64,000 bases of DNA from JAFDVL01 sp043783625 (GTDB taxonomy: Bacteria; Acidobacteriota; Blastocatellia; RBC074), in assembly GCA_043783625.1 (NCBI GenBank), contig JAYVZE010000051.1:23397-87396 (forward strand). The letters are read 5' to 3'. The notes under the pieces were generated by a model, which made no database searches, was not told where the DNA came from, and saw only the letters and a program-made list of their open reading frames with translations. Shown here one piece after another: positions 24,609-33,378 of this stretch. Made by a program: the position numbers and the translations under genes. The number at the start of each line of letters is the position of its first letter. Position 1 is the stretch's first letter.

Positions 24609-26792
24609 ATGAATTGTACGAAAAAATTGGCGTGCGCCATCATCGCACTGGCATTCATTATCTCCGTGCCCGCCACGGGAACATTCGCGCAATCTGCTCC
24701 GAATGTAATTTATATCGTGCTTGACGACGTAGGCTTTGCCGATCTCGGTTGTTATGGCTCCGAAATCAATACGCCTAATATTGATCGGCTCGCAGCGAAT
24801 GGATTGCGCTATACGAATTTTCATACAACGGCGTTATGTTCGCCTTCGCGGGCCGCGTTATTGACCGGACGCAATCATCATACGGTTGGGATGCGAGCGA
24901 TTTCCAATATCATTTCGGCTGAAGAAAATACGCAAGGCAAGGTCACGAAGAAGGCAGCAATGTTGTCAGAGATTTTGCAAGCTCAGGGCTACAACACGTT
25001 TGCGCTGGGAAAATGGCATCTCGCGCCGATGCACGAAACGACTCCGGCGGGGCCGTATGATGGATGGCCGCTCGGACGTGGCTTTGATCGTTTTTATGGG
25101 TTTTTAGACGCCGAAACTGACCAATGGCATCCGGCCATCACGTACGATAATCACCGCATCGAACCGCCGCGCCGCAAAGGCTATCACCTGACCGAAGACC
25201 TCGTAGACCGCTCCATCGAATTCATCAGCAATCAAAAAATGGCGTTGCCGGACAAGCCGTTTTTTATGTACCTCGCGTTCGGAGCCGCCCACGCGCCGCA
25301 TCAGGCTCCACCAGAATTTATTGAGAAATACAAAGGGAAATTTGATAAAGGCTGGGATCAAACGCGCGAAGACCGTTTGGCGCGGATGAAGAAAATGGGC
25401 ATCGTTCCCGCGAACACTGACCTCGCGCCGCGCAACGAAAACGTCAAAGCCTGGGATAGTTTGAGCAATGACGAAAAGCGTTTATTCACGCGCTTGCAGG
25501 AAACCTACGCCGGATTTATCGAACATACAGATGCAAACATCGGACGTTTACTGAAATATCTCGAAGCGCAAAATCAATTGGAAAATACCATGATCGTGGT
25601 CGTCTCTGACAACGGCGCAAGTCAGGAAGGTGGCGTCGGCGGCACGGTCAATGCGACGGCGTATTACAACGGCTTAGCCGATGATTTCAACGCGAATCTG
25701 GCGCGGATTGACGACATCGGTACAGAACGCGGCTTCAGCAATTTTCCGTGGGGCTGGGCACAGGCAAGCAATACGCCGTTTCAGCGGTACAAGCAAAACG
25801 TCCATTTTGGCGGCATCCGCGATCCGCTGATTATTCACTGGCCGGCGCGGATCAAAGACAAAGGCGCAATTCGTACGCAGTTCCATCACATCACCGATAT
25901 TACGCCGACGGTGTTGGAAGCCCTGAATCTAAAGGCTCCCGACAACTATCGCGGCGAAGCGCAACTGCCCATCGCAGGCGTGAGCATGGCGTACACGTTC
26001 GATGATGCCAAAGCCGCGACGCATAAAAAGACGCAGTATTTTGAAATGATCGGGCATCGCGCGATTTGGAATGAGGGATGGACAGCCGTGACCGCACACA
26101 ATCGCGGCACTCCATTCGAGCAGGACAAGTGGGAGCTTTACGACACGACGAAAGATTTTTCCGCTGTTCATAATTTGGCAGATAAAAATCCCGACAAGCT
26201 CAAAGAATTACAGCAGCTTTGGCAATCCGAAGCCAATAAATATGGCGTCTTCCCGCTGGATGACCGCACGATTCAGCTATGGTTTCCGCACATTCTCGCT
26301 TCGCCGCAAAATCGAAATACGTTCACGTTTTATCCCGGCATGGATCACTGGAATCCCGGCGCAGCTCCCGACACGCGCAATAAAAATTGGACGATGACTG
26401 CTTACGTCGAACGCCCGAACAACCAAGCCGAAGGAGTGCTGGCAGCATACGGCAGCTATCGCAGTGGTTACGTTTTTTATGTGAAAAATAATCGCCTGTT
26501 ATTTGAATATAATTTCACGGGAAAAATTACACGGATCGAATCAACTGAAGAGTTGCCAACAGGCGTCGCGCAGCTCCGTCTGGAATTTCAAAAAAATGGC
26601 GCAGTCGCATTATTTTCAAACGACAAAAAAATCGGCGATGGAAAGATTCCACAACTCTTACCCTTCCTGATTTCGTGGGAAGGCTTCGACATCGGACGCG
26701 ATTCGCTGTCACCTGTGAGCCTGAATTATCAAGACAAGGGCGAGTTTGCGTTTAGCGGGAAGTTGGAAAAGGTCGTGCTGGAAATTAAATAG
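24609..26792 (+). CDS. Arylsulfatase (formylglycine-dependent sulfatase)
   Basis: The 727-residue exported enzyme has a signal peptide ending near residue 28 (GTFAQ). The metal site opens with NVIYIVLDDVGFADLG. The formylglycine site is Cys77 in CSPSR, followed by ALLTGRNHH, the canonical type I sulfatase motif. LGKWHL and VVVSDNGASQEGG are further active-site motifs. A C-terminal domain of about 160 residues (from about 560) looks like a concanavalin/laminin-G fold (TFYPGMDHWNPGAAP...) and may bind the substrate. It removes sulfate esters; the substrate is unknown. It needs a formylglycine-generating enzyme, which is not adjacent. Confidence 0.93.
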   Translation: MNCTKKLACAIIALAFIISVPATGTFAQSAPNVIYIVLDDVGFADLGCYGSEINTPNIDRLAANGLRYTNFHTTALCSPSRAALLTGRNHHTVGMRAISNIISAEENTQGKVTKKAAMLSEILQAQGYNTFALGKWHLAPMHETTPAGPYDGWPLGRGFDRFYGFLDAETDQWHPAITYDNHRIEPPRRKGYHLTEDLVDRSIEFISNQKMALPDKPFFMYLAFGAAHAPHQAPPEFIEKYKGKFDKGWDQTREDRLARMKKMGIVPANTDLAPRNENVKAWDSLSNDEKRLFTRLQETYAGFIEHTDANIGRLLKYLEAQNQLENTMIVVVSDNGASQEGGVGGTVNATAYYNGLADDFNANLARIDDIGTERGFSNFPWGWAQASNTPFQRYKQNVHFGGIRDPLIIHWPARIKDKGAIRTQFHHITDITPTVLEALNLKAPDNYRGEAQLPIAGVSMAYTFDDAKAATHKKTQYFEMIGHRAIWNEGWTAVTAHNRGTPFEQDKWELYDTTKDFSAVHNLADKNPDKLKELQQLWQSEANKYGVFPLDDRTIQLWFPHILASPQNRNTFTFYPGMDHWNPGAAPDTRNKNWTMTAYVERPNNQAEGVLAAYGSYRSGYVFYVKNNRLLFEYNFTGKITRIESTEELPTGVAQLRLEFQKNGAVALFSNDKKIGDGKIPQLLPFLISWEGFDIGRDSLSPVSLNYQDKGEFAFSGKLEKVVLEIK

Positions 26793-26805
26793 GTTTTTTT
26801 CTATG

Positions 26806-26833
26806 TTGACAAATGCATATTTAGGCATACATT
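26806..26833 (+). promoter_or_regulatory. Promoter of the BrnT/BrnA pair
   Basis: TTGACA at 26806-26811 and TACATT at 26828-26833 with a 16-base spacer form a good sigma-70 promoter. An imperfect inverted repeat (AATGCAT...ATACATT) overlaps the spacer and -10 and may be the BrnA operator. The -10 lies 7 bases before the ATG at 26841, so the mRNA may start at or near the start codon. Confidence 0.65.
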
Positions 26834-26840
26834 AGTTGTG

Positions 26841-27119
26841 ATGAAATTCGACTGGGATCCCGACAAGGCTGCTGTCAATGAACAAAATCACTCCGGTGTA
26901 ACGTTTGAAGAAGCCGGTGAAGCATTTGACGACGATTATGCGATAGTTGAAATAGACGAAGCGCATTCCTTTGGCGAGCGACGCTATCGTCTGATCGGAG
27001 CTTCGAGCCAGCGTTTGTTATTAGTGGTCTATGTCGAGCAGCGCGGAGATATTATTCGCATTATCTCAGCACGTATCTCTGAATCATACGAAAAGGAACA
27101 GTATTATGCCGACGAGTAA
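26841..27119 (+). CDS. brnT: BrnT family toxin
   Basis: A 92-residue ribonuclease toxin. It begins with MKFDWDPDKAAVNEQNHSGVTFEEA, the typical BrnT opening (FeWDpnKa..N..KHgv.Feea). The family core GERRYRLIGAS and the C-terminal IRIISARISESYEKEQYY are present; these Arg and His/Glu positions form the RelE-like active site. A GTG at 26838 also reads in frame. The gene overlaps brnA by 14 bases, the normal toxin-first order. The pair lies directly after the sulfatase gene. Confidence 0.93.
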   Translation: MKFDWDPDKAAVNEQNHSGVTFEEAGEAFDDDYAIVEIDEAHSFGERRYRLIGASSQRLLLVVYVEQRGDIIRIISARISESYEKEQYYADE

Positions 27120-27546
27120 TAAGACCAGAAAAAAATCAGGTACAGTCAATTTTGAAGTGACAGAAAAGCAATATCAGGCGACGAAAGCCAAAGGCGTTGA
27201 CGAAGAATCTTTACTAAAACCCGGCAAGCATAAATTCGTGCGCGGCTTATTCAAGCAAATGCACCCCGATTACGAACCCAAAAAAGCGAAGGTGCGGATT
27301 TCTATGTTTTTGGATGCTGACGTGCTGGCGCATTTTCGTCAGCGTGCCGCACAATCACATGCCGCTCCATATCAAACGCAAATCAACAATGAATTGCGCA
27401 CGATCATGGAACGTGAAATTATCGCTCCGGCGCAGCCGAAGACTGCTGATTATTTGTCATTACTTGATAATACAGATTTCATTGCGAAGCTGGCGGAACG
27501 CCTGACACAGGCGCAGGCTCGCAAGCGTAGACCTAAAGCTGCATAG
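27106..27546 (+). CDS. brnA: BrnA-like antitoxin
   Basis: A 146-residue DNA-binding antitoxin read from the ATG at 27106, 14 bases before the end of brnT. The part KVRISMFLDADVLAHFRQRA..., ending YQTQINNELRTIME, is the BrnA/RHH-type domain (YQTQIN.LR.. is diagnostic). It carries an N-terminal extension of about 60 residues and a longer basic tail (QARKRRPKAA) than most BrnA proteins, which are about 90 residues. It should neutralise the toxin and repress the promoter. Confidence 0.88.
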   Translation: MPTSNKTRKKSGTVNFEVTEKQYQATKAKGVDEESLLKPGKHKFVRGLFKQMHPDYEPKKAKVRISMFLDADVLAHFRQRAAQSHAAPYQTQINNELRTIMEREIIAPAQPKTADYLSLLDNTDFIAKLAERLTQAQARKRRPKAA

Positions 27547-27568
27547 TTGAGCCAACAACGGAGCCATT

Positions 27569-28444
27569 ATGAACCCATTTACCAATCGCGGAGCCATCAC
27601 GAATCCCGATGATTTTTTTGGGCGTACCGAACAACTCACCGAAATCATCACCCGCCTGAATAAATGGGAAGACGGTTTGCGCCAGCCTCAGTTGGAACAG
27701 TTTGAGAGATATGCTTTTACTCGCCTTGATGTATTTTTAAGTGATGTTGAAACGCTCCTGCGCAACATCAACAAGCAACTTTTGCTGACGTTTGACGAAT
27801 ACGAACGACTGGAAATCGGCATCACCAAATCCAAAATTTCCGAAGCCGTGCTGAACCAATTGCGTACCATCATTCAGCACCGCGAGCGCATCGTTGTGCT
27901 GGTGTCCGGCAGTCATCGTTTTGAAGAATTGCCAGCCGTGAACTGGTCGGATTGCCTGATTAACGCGAAGACGTTGGAATTAAGCTATCTGGCAGAGCAA
28001 GACGCTCGTGAATTGTTGACGGAGCCTGTGCCGAATTTGCAGTACGGCGAAGGTGTACTGCAAAAAATTATTGCTCTCACCCATTGCCAGCCCTATCTCT
28101 TGCAAGCGGTCGCTTCGGACTTGGTGAATTATCTGAACGCACAAAAACGCCAGCACGCTACGCCGGAAGATTTAGCCGTCGCCGTAGAGAAAGTGCTGAC
28201 GACGGCAGATGGATATTTTTACAACACGTGGAATGATTGTTCTGCCGACGAGAAAACCGTGATGCGAGCCTTCGCTACAGGCGCAGGCGCGAGCGTGTTG
28301 ACGGCGGAATACCAAGCCGCGATTCAAAGACTGATGCGCAAGGAAATTTTAGAGAAAACAGAAAACGGCTACCGTTTGGCGGTGGAATTGTTTGGCCGCT
28401 GGATTGTGAAAAATCAAGTTGCGGAAGCGTTGCCGGAGCGGTAG
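27569..28444 (+). pseudogene. AAA-type ATPase remnant lacking its P-loop
   Basis: The 291-residue open frame starts with NPFTNRGAITNPDDFFGRTEQLTEIITRL, a typical beginning of STAND/AAA ATPases in which a Walker A (G.RR.GKSSLL) follows within about 15 residues. Here the sequence jumps to NKWEDGLRQPQLEQFERYAF..., and no GxxxxGK is present. Later parts look intact: LLLTFDEYERLEIG (Walker B), IVVLVSGSHRFEEL (sensor 1), CQPYLLQAVASDLVNYLN, and a winged-helix C-terminus. An in-frame internal deletion of the nucleotide-binding segment explains this. It cannot bind ATP normally. It starts 23 bases after brnA. Confidence 0.7.
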
Positions 28445-28477
28445 CGCAATGGGAATTATTTTGAGGTGACGCCGCAG

Positions 28478-28679
28478 AAGCCCCAACGGGGCGAGATTCA
28501 ATAGCCCAGGGTAAAACCCTGGGTAGATGAAATCACGAAATTAAAACCCTGAATGGGCGGGATAAAATATTTCTATGTCGCCCTTTCAGGGCTTTGAATT
28601 TTTGCCCGGCTTCCCGGGGTTTCGCACGCAACGCGCTCCACCCCGGGCTATTGAATTACGCCCACGTTGGGGCTTTAAG
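28478..28679. repeat. Nested palindromic repeat block, family G
   Basis: Outer arms AAGCCCCAACG(GGGCG) and its complement near 28661-28679 enclose several inner hairpins (CCCAGGGTAAAACCCTGGG, GCCCTTTCAGGGC, CCCGG...CCGGG). It lies between the ATPase remnant and the DinB gene. The whole region could fold as a branched RNA. Confidence 0.7.
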
Positions 28680-28716
28680 AATTAATACGATACCGCATAA
28701 TGCAGAAGGGAATTCT

Positions 28717-29346
28717 ATGTCTACCATTCGTCAAACGTTGATATTAATCACTCTGTTGCTGGCTGTAAATTTGCTGGCAACAGCCCAAACTCCTGAGACA
28801 AAAATGAGTCAAGAAGACCGCGCCAAAGCTCTGAAATGGCTGGATGAATCAAACGCGCAAACTATTGCCGCAGTCGAAAAACTGAGCGATGTGCAATGGT
28901 CGTTCAAAGCTGCGCCTGAGAAATGGTCAGTCGGCGAAGTCGTCGAGCATATTATGTTAGCGGAAGGGACGCTGTTTGCGCAGATGGAAAAAGCACTCGC
29001 CGCGCCTGTCATTGCTGATTGGGCAGCGAAGACCAAAGGCAAAGCCGATTTTATCGAACGCGTGATGGTGAAACGGCAGGGCAAGGCGCAGGCTCCTGAA
29101 GCGATTGTGCCGACGGGGGAAATCCCGCGTGCGGAGCTGATGGCGAAGCTCAAAGCGGCTCGTGCAAAGACGCGCCAATTCGCCACGAAGACCGAAGACG
29201 AAATGCATTCGCATACGACGGATCATGTTTTTCCGGTGTTCAATACGCTGAGTGCGTATCAGTGGTTGATTTATATTCCGTTACATAATATTCGCCACAA
29301 TCAGCAAATCGAAGAGGTCAAAGCCAACGCGAACTTCCCGAAATGA
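28717..29346 (+). CDS. Exported DinB superfamily protein
   Basis: A 209-residue protein with a signal peptide (about residues 1-24, LLATAQ). The mature part is a DinB four-helix bundle: ALKWLDESNAQTIAAVEKLSDVQWSFKAAPEKWSVGEVVEHI carries the first metal His, and YIPLHNIRHNQQIEEV at the C-terminus carries the second and third. The usual metal triad is therefore present. DinB-fold proteins include thiol-dependent S-transferases; substrate unknown. The ATG at 28717 is used because the upstream frame reads through the repeat block. Confidence 0.88.
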   Translation: MSTIRQTLILITLLLAVNLLATAQTPETKMSQEDRAKALKWLDESNAQTIAAVEKLSDVQWSFKAAPEKWSVGEVVEHIMLAEGTLFAQMEKALAAPVIADWAAKTKGKADFIERVMVKRQGKAQAPEAIVPTGEIPRAELMAKLKAARAKTRQFATKTEDEMHSHTTDHVFPVFNTLSAYQWLIYIPLHNIRHNQQIEEVKANANFPK

Positions 29347-29423
29347 GTTGTTCAGAGCTCGCGCTTCAGCGTGCCAACGCCAGCGAAGCGCGGCGTTTGG
29401 CAAACTGAAGTTTGTACTCTGAA
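29347..29423. repeat. Palindromic repeat between convergent genes
   Basis: TTCAGAGCTCGCGCTTCAGC at the left and TGTACTCTGAAC at the right enclose CAACGCCAGCGAAGCGCGGCG, a core shared with the family E repeats. It separates the convergent DinB and acylase genes. Confidence 0.6.
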
Positions 29424-31577
29424 CTACGGGCGATATTCGCGTTCCAGATTCGCTTTAATTTCGGCTTCGGTGAACCAGATTTTTTTGAACTGATGTTTAG
29501 CGAAAAGTTCGATTTGGTCGCGGCTATGGTTTGAATTTTGATCTGTGGTTTGCCCGTACGCGAGAATCGAAAATGCTTTGACAGGCTTGGAAAATTCTAC
29601 AGCTAATGACCAGCCATCGCCGAAACCTGCGAGCGGTTTATTATCGCCAATCCATCCGGCTACGCGCTTGCCATCGGGCATTTGCTTGAATGCCATCACG
29701 CGGAAAGTTCCATACGCGCCAGGTGCTCCATCGGCGGGCAAATCAATCTCCTTAAATCGGTAACGATGCACTTCTCCCCACGCTACGTCTGCCTGCCCGA
29801 ATGTTTCTCGCGTCCACTTTATTGCTTCCTCAAAATGTTTTAGTGCTAACGCCGGATCAGCAATGCCGGACGGTGTGTGCGCCGGATTTTTCGCGTCCCA
29901 TGCAATTGCGTACGGTTGTTTGATAGCGTCAAAGTATGTGTTGCCGAAGCGTTGGAAAAGTACGCCGCCGCGACTTTCTGCGGATGCGGTGTTATCCCAC
30001 GCTTCGATGACGGCTAACCCTTTCAGTAAATCTTGCGATGGATTTGGCACAGCTTTGATGGCTTTGATTAGGTCTGGTTTGAGCCGATCTGCGATGAGCA
30101 TTTTTGTATTAAATTTTAATCGAATGACATCCTGAATCGAAAATTTCGCCTGGCTTTCCAACATCTCCAACGCGAGTTGCGGACGCAGTGCCAGTTCGCC
30201 GCGTTCAAAATAAGCAGGGAATTTTGTCGCATCAATTGGATCGCGCATTGACACATACCACGGGGCGTTATTGCAGTTTTGCGTGTAGCCTCCGCGCGGG
30301 TTTAGCAAGCGTGGAAAATCAGTTACCGGATGCAACGATTGCCACACGTATTTGCTGGTTTCGGCTGGCACCTCCAATTCATAATTGGTGCCATCATCAA
30401 CTCGCTTAGGCAACTGCGCATTCCAGAAATACAAAATATTTCCGGCGGCATCGGCGTAGGTGAAGTTGGAATAATTCAGTAAATTCAACTTCATCACGTC
30501 CATCCATTCGCGCAAGTTTTTACTTTTACTGAGGCGGTAAAACCCTTCAAAATGACGGTACGAATCCAGTTGGGTAGAGCGGTACGCAAACGCCTGCGTA
30601 CTGTTGCGAAAAATGATTGCTCCCAAATGTGAATATTCAAAATTTTTCTTTTCGATTCTGATAGAGCCATCAGGGTTTTTGATTTCGACTGACACCTCGC
30701 GCTTAGTTATTGGCAATGATTTGCTGTCAAAAATATATTGCTCAGAGTTTTCAGGATTCAGTTTCAGCACGTAAACATCAGCCATGTCCGGTGCGTTATT
30801 GGTTTGCACGAAGCCCAGGTGTTCGTTAAATCCAGCGCGTAAAACTGGCAGTCCCGGCAAGGTCGAGCCAAAGAACTTTATTTTGCCGGGCACCGTGACT
30901 TGCGCTTCCCAGTAGAGCGAAGACCAATTCAGGTGCGGATTGCCAAGCAGCATCGCTTGACCGGAAACAGAACGCGAAGGTCCGATGGCGAAGGCGTTTG
31001 ACCCGGCTTCTTCCGTTTCTGTCGGGAATTTTTCAATTGCTACAGCGGCTATTTTTTGATTGGAATATTTTTGCTGTAAGCGTCGAATGACACCACCAAT
31101 CGCATTGATGGAACCTTCATGGATATTGGCTAATACGTCAAATTCATCAAAGACCGGAATCCACGCAGGCAAATCTTTTCGATGCCCGGCGACGTAATGA
31201 TTCACGCCTGCGACATAGGCGCGAAAAACTTTTTGGACAGTCGGATCAAGTTGCGAGAAATTCTGTTTGCATGCGCCGTAATTATCAAATTGCTTCAGCC
31301 GAAAATCGCTTTCGATTCCATCGCCGAAATATTTTGCGTTTTCGCCGCGCGCTGAAATATATCCGCGAGCAATTTCTACGCAATGATCTTCGGCTTGCGC
31401 GTAGCCGAATCCGAACGCGGCGGCTTCTTCCGTTTCGCCTAAAATGTGCGGAATGCCAAAACTATCGCGGCGAATGGTGACCTGTTTAGATAACGATTTT
31501 TGGGCTGGTCTGGCGAAAGAAGGAAAAGCGAGTGCGAGGGTGAAAAAAAATATTAAGTAATGGAGCGAGCGTTTCAT
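29424..31577 (-). CDS. Penicillin acylase family amidohydrolase
   Basis: The 717-residue secreted Ntn-hydrolase has a signal peptide ending near residue 22. The precursor is cut autocatalytically before the nucleophile Ser193 in EEAGSNAFAIGPSRS, preceded by an alpha-chain region with IRRDSFGIPHI and FGFGYAQAEDH. LLGNPHLNW and FVQTNNAPD are active-site strands of the beta chain. The family includes penicillin, cephalosporin and acyl-homoserine-lactone acylases, so the acyl substrate is uncertain. It lies in a group with an N-acyl-D-amino-acid deacylase (upstream, same strand), a Tat-exported amidase and an esterase. Confidence 0.93.
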   Translation of the reverse strand: MKRSLHYLIFFFTLALAFPSFARPAQKSLSKQVTIRRDSFGIPHILGETEEAAAFGFGYAQAEDHCVEIARGYISARGENAKYFGDGIESDFRLKQFDNYGACKQNFSQLDPTVQKVFRAYVAGVNHYVAGHRKDLPAWIPVFDEFDVLANIHEGSINAIGGVIRRLQQKYSNQKIAAVAIEKFPTETEEAGSNAFAIGPSRSVSGQAMLLGNPHLNWSSLYWEAQVTVPGKIKFFGSTLPGLPVLRAGFNEHLGFVQTNNAPDMADVYVLKLNPENSEQYIFDSKSLPITKREVSVEIKNPDGSIRIEKKNFEYSHLGAIIFRNSTQAFAYRSTQLDSYRHFEGFYRLSKSKNLREWMDVMKLNLLNYSNFTYADAAGNILYFWNAQLPKRVDDGTNYELEVPAETSKYVWQSLHPVTDFPRLLNPRGGYTQNCNNAPWYVSMRDPIDATKFPAYFERGELALRPQLALEMLESQAKFSIQDVIRLKFNTKMLIADRLKPDLIKAIKAVPNPSQDLLKGLAVIEAWDNTASAESRGGVLFQRFGNTYFDAIKQPYAIAWDAKNPAHTPSGIADPALALKHFEEAIKWTRETFGQADVAWGEVHRYRFKEIDLPADGAPGAYGTFRVMAFKQMPDGKRVAGWIGDNKPLAGFGDGWSLAVEFSKPVKAFSILAYGQTTDQNSNHSRDQIELFAKHQFKKIWFTEAEIKANLEREYRP

Positions 31578-31624
31578 AAAAAATAATTGATAGTTGAAAG
31601 TTAATAATTGATAGGTTTCTGACG

Positions 31625-33190
31625 CTATTGATTTGTTTTGCGTAAAGCCTGACCTGCCAGCGCACCGTTATAATTGCCGCCATCAACGGCAATTTTTCCA
31701 TTGACGATAACCCATTTCATGCCGACTGCTAATCGGGTTGGCTCTTCATAAGTTGCTTTCTCGGCTATTATTTTTTCATCAAAAATAATGACATCTGCGA
31801 AATATCCTTTGCGAAGAAATCCCCGTTCTTTGATCTTGAAAGTTTCGGCGACTTGAGCGGAACTCGCCTGAATAAATCGAGGCACCGTGATGACGTGCCG
31901 TTTCAAGACATAATCGCTAAGCTTGCGCGGATATGTGCCGTATTTACGCGGATGCCCGCCGGAACCATCGCTGCCCGTCATGACCCAGGGCTGCTTCATG
32001 AAATTCTCGATGTCCTCTTCGTTCATGTTGAAGGACGCAACCGGAGCGCTGCCTTGTTTGATAATATCAAGGGCGGTTTCTATCGGAGTTTTATTCGCAG
32101 TTTTAGCCAGCGCATCAAGCCGTTTGCCGATTAATGAGCGATCTTTTCCACCCACGATCAAAAGCGAATTCGCACCGCCGCGCCTGCGCAAATTTTCTTC
32201 CATTTCTTTGATGAGGCGCGGGCGAATGTTTGGATCATCAATGCGTTTCATTAGCTCTACGTCGCCGCCAGCTTCCGCCCAGCGCGGTAACAAAGATGCC
32301 GCAACGCTGGTGCCGGAAGCAGTGTATGGATATTGATTGGCGGTAATGTTAATGCCTTCGGCACGAGCTTTTTCGATCAATGAAATTACTTGCTGGCTCT
32401 GCCCCCCCACGTCCACGCCGAGGGCTTTGATGTGCGAAACGTGAACAGGTAATTTGGCTTCACGACCGATGCGAATGACTTCTTTAATTGCGCCAAGCAA
32501 GCCAATTGTATACGAGCTTTCATCGCGGATGTGTGAATCATAAATGCCATCATTTGCGGCAACGATTTTGGCAAGTTCGATGACTTCTTCGGTGCTCGCA
32601 AAACTGCCGGGAGCGTAATAAAGTCCGGTAGACATTCCAAAGGCTCCATCTGTCATAGCTTGTCGCACGATGGCTTTCATTTTTTCCAGTTGCTCGTTAT
32701 TGGGTGCTACGTCGCTCATCCCTAAAACCGCTTGTCGCACAGAACCGTGGCCTACCAGCAAAACTGCATTCGTGCCGATGCCTTGCGTGTCGAATAACGC
32801 AAATCTTTTGCTGAGTGGTAAAACGCTTGCACCGTCATTATTGATGACTACGGTGGTCACGCCTTGCATGAGATAATTAAGATTGTTGTTGCGAGTTGAG
32901 TTGGAAAGGTCTTCGTCGGCATGCGTGTGCGGATCAATAAAACCGGGGGCGACGATTAATCCTTTCGCGTCAATAGTGCGCTTCGCGGTGAGCTTTGATT
33001 TTTTGGCATTGCCGATGAACGTGATGCGGTCTCCGGTGATGGCGATGTCAGTAATTTTTTCGAGTGAACCGGAGCCATCAAGCAAGCGACCATTACGAAT
33101 AAGGATGTCAGCAGGTTGCGAGGTTTGGGCGATGGCGACAAGTGCGAGCAAACAACTGAACAGCGTGTGGAGCAATATTTTCTTCATCAT
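31625..33190 (-). CDS. Secreted N-acyl-D-amino-acid deacylase (amidohydrolase)
   Basis: The 521-residue protein is read from the first of two adjacent ATGs (33190 or 33187). A signal peptide ends at about ALVAIAQ. GLIVAPGFIDPHTHADED carries the HxH metal motif, DSHIRDE and VSHIKALG carry further ligands, and VMTGSDGSG has the catalytic Asp. The order MSTGLYYAPGSFAS, then ITANQYPYTASGTSV fits the D-aminoacylase subfamily of amidohydrolases. It releases D-amino acids from N-acyl forms. It lies 47 bases upstream of the penicillin acylase gene on the same strand, so both are probably co-transcribed and act outside the cytosol. Confidence 0.92.
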   Translation of the reverse strand: MMKKILLHTLFSCLLALVAIAQTSQPADILIRNGRLLDGSGSLEKITDIAITGDRITFIGNAKKSKLTAKRTIDAKGLIVAPGFIDPHTHADEDLSNSTRNNNLNYLMQGVTTVVINNDGASVLPLSKRFALFDTQGIGTNAVLLVGHGSVRQAVLGMSDVAPNNEQLEKMKAIVRQAMTDGAFGMSTGLYYAPGSFASTEEVIELAKIVAANDGIYDSHIRDESSYTIGLLGAIKEVIRIGREAKLPVHVSHIKALGVDVGGQSQQVISLIEKARAEGINITANQYPYTASGTSVAASLLPRWAEAGGDVELMKRIDDPNIRPRLIKEMEENLRRRGGANSLLIVGGKDRSLIGKRLDALAKTANKTPIETALDIIKQGSAPVASFNMNEEDIENFMKQPWVMTGSDGSGGHPRKYGTYPRKLSDYVLKRHVITVPRFIQASSAQVAETFKIKERGFLRKGYFADVIIFDEKIIAEKATYEEPTRLAVGMKWVIVNGKIAVDGGNYNGALAGQALRKTNQ

Positions 33191-33316
33191 TTTTGTGTTC
33201 CCGAAGTATGAAATAATAGTTATCAGCATACGCAAAAGCAGTCGTTGTCTCAAATATGCTTGTGAATAAATTATTGGGATTTGCCTTCTGGTGATATTTA
33301 AGAATAATTACAACAA

Positions 33317-33367
33317 GCGATTTAGTAATTAATCTTACTTACTAAATCGCTACCGCTCCTCGTACTA
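33317..33367. repeat. Palindromic repeat, family A, copy 2
   Basis: GCGATTTAGTAA at 33317-33328 pairs with TTACTAAATCGC at 33339-33350, followed by TACCGCTCCTCGTACTA, the diagnostic family A edge. It lies 12 bases before the amidase ATG, so it replaces the normal ribosome-site region. Confidence 0.75.
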
Positions 33368-33378
33368 GCAACAACTTT

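Noticed and set aside
24480..24824. Minus-strand open frame opposite the sulfatase start
   Set aside because: It is antisense to the signal-peptide and metal-site region of a clear sulfatase and has no family features.
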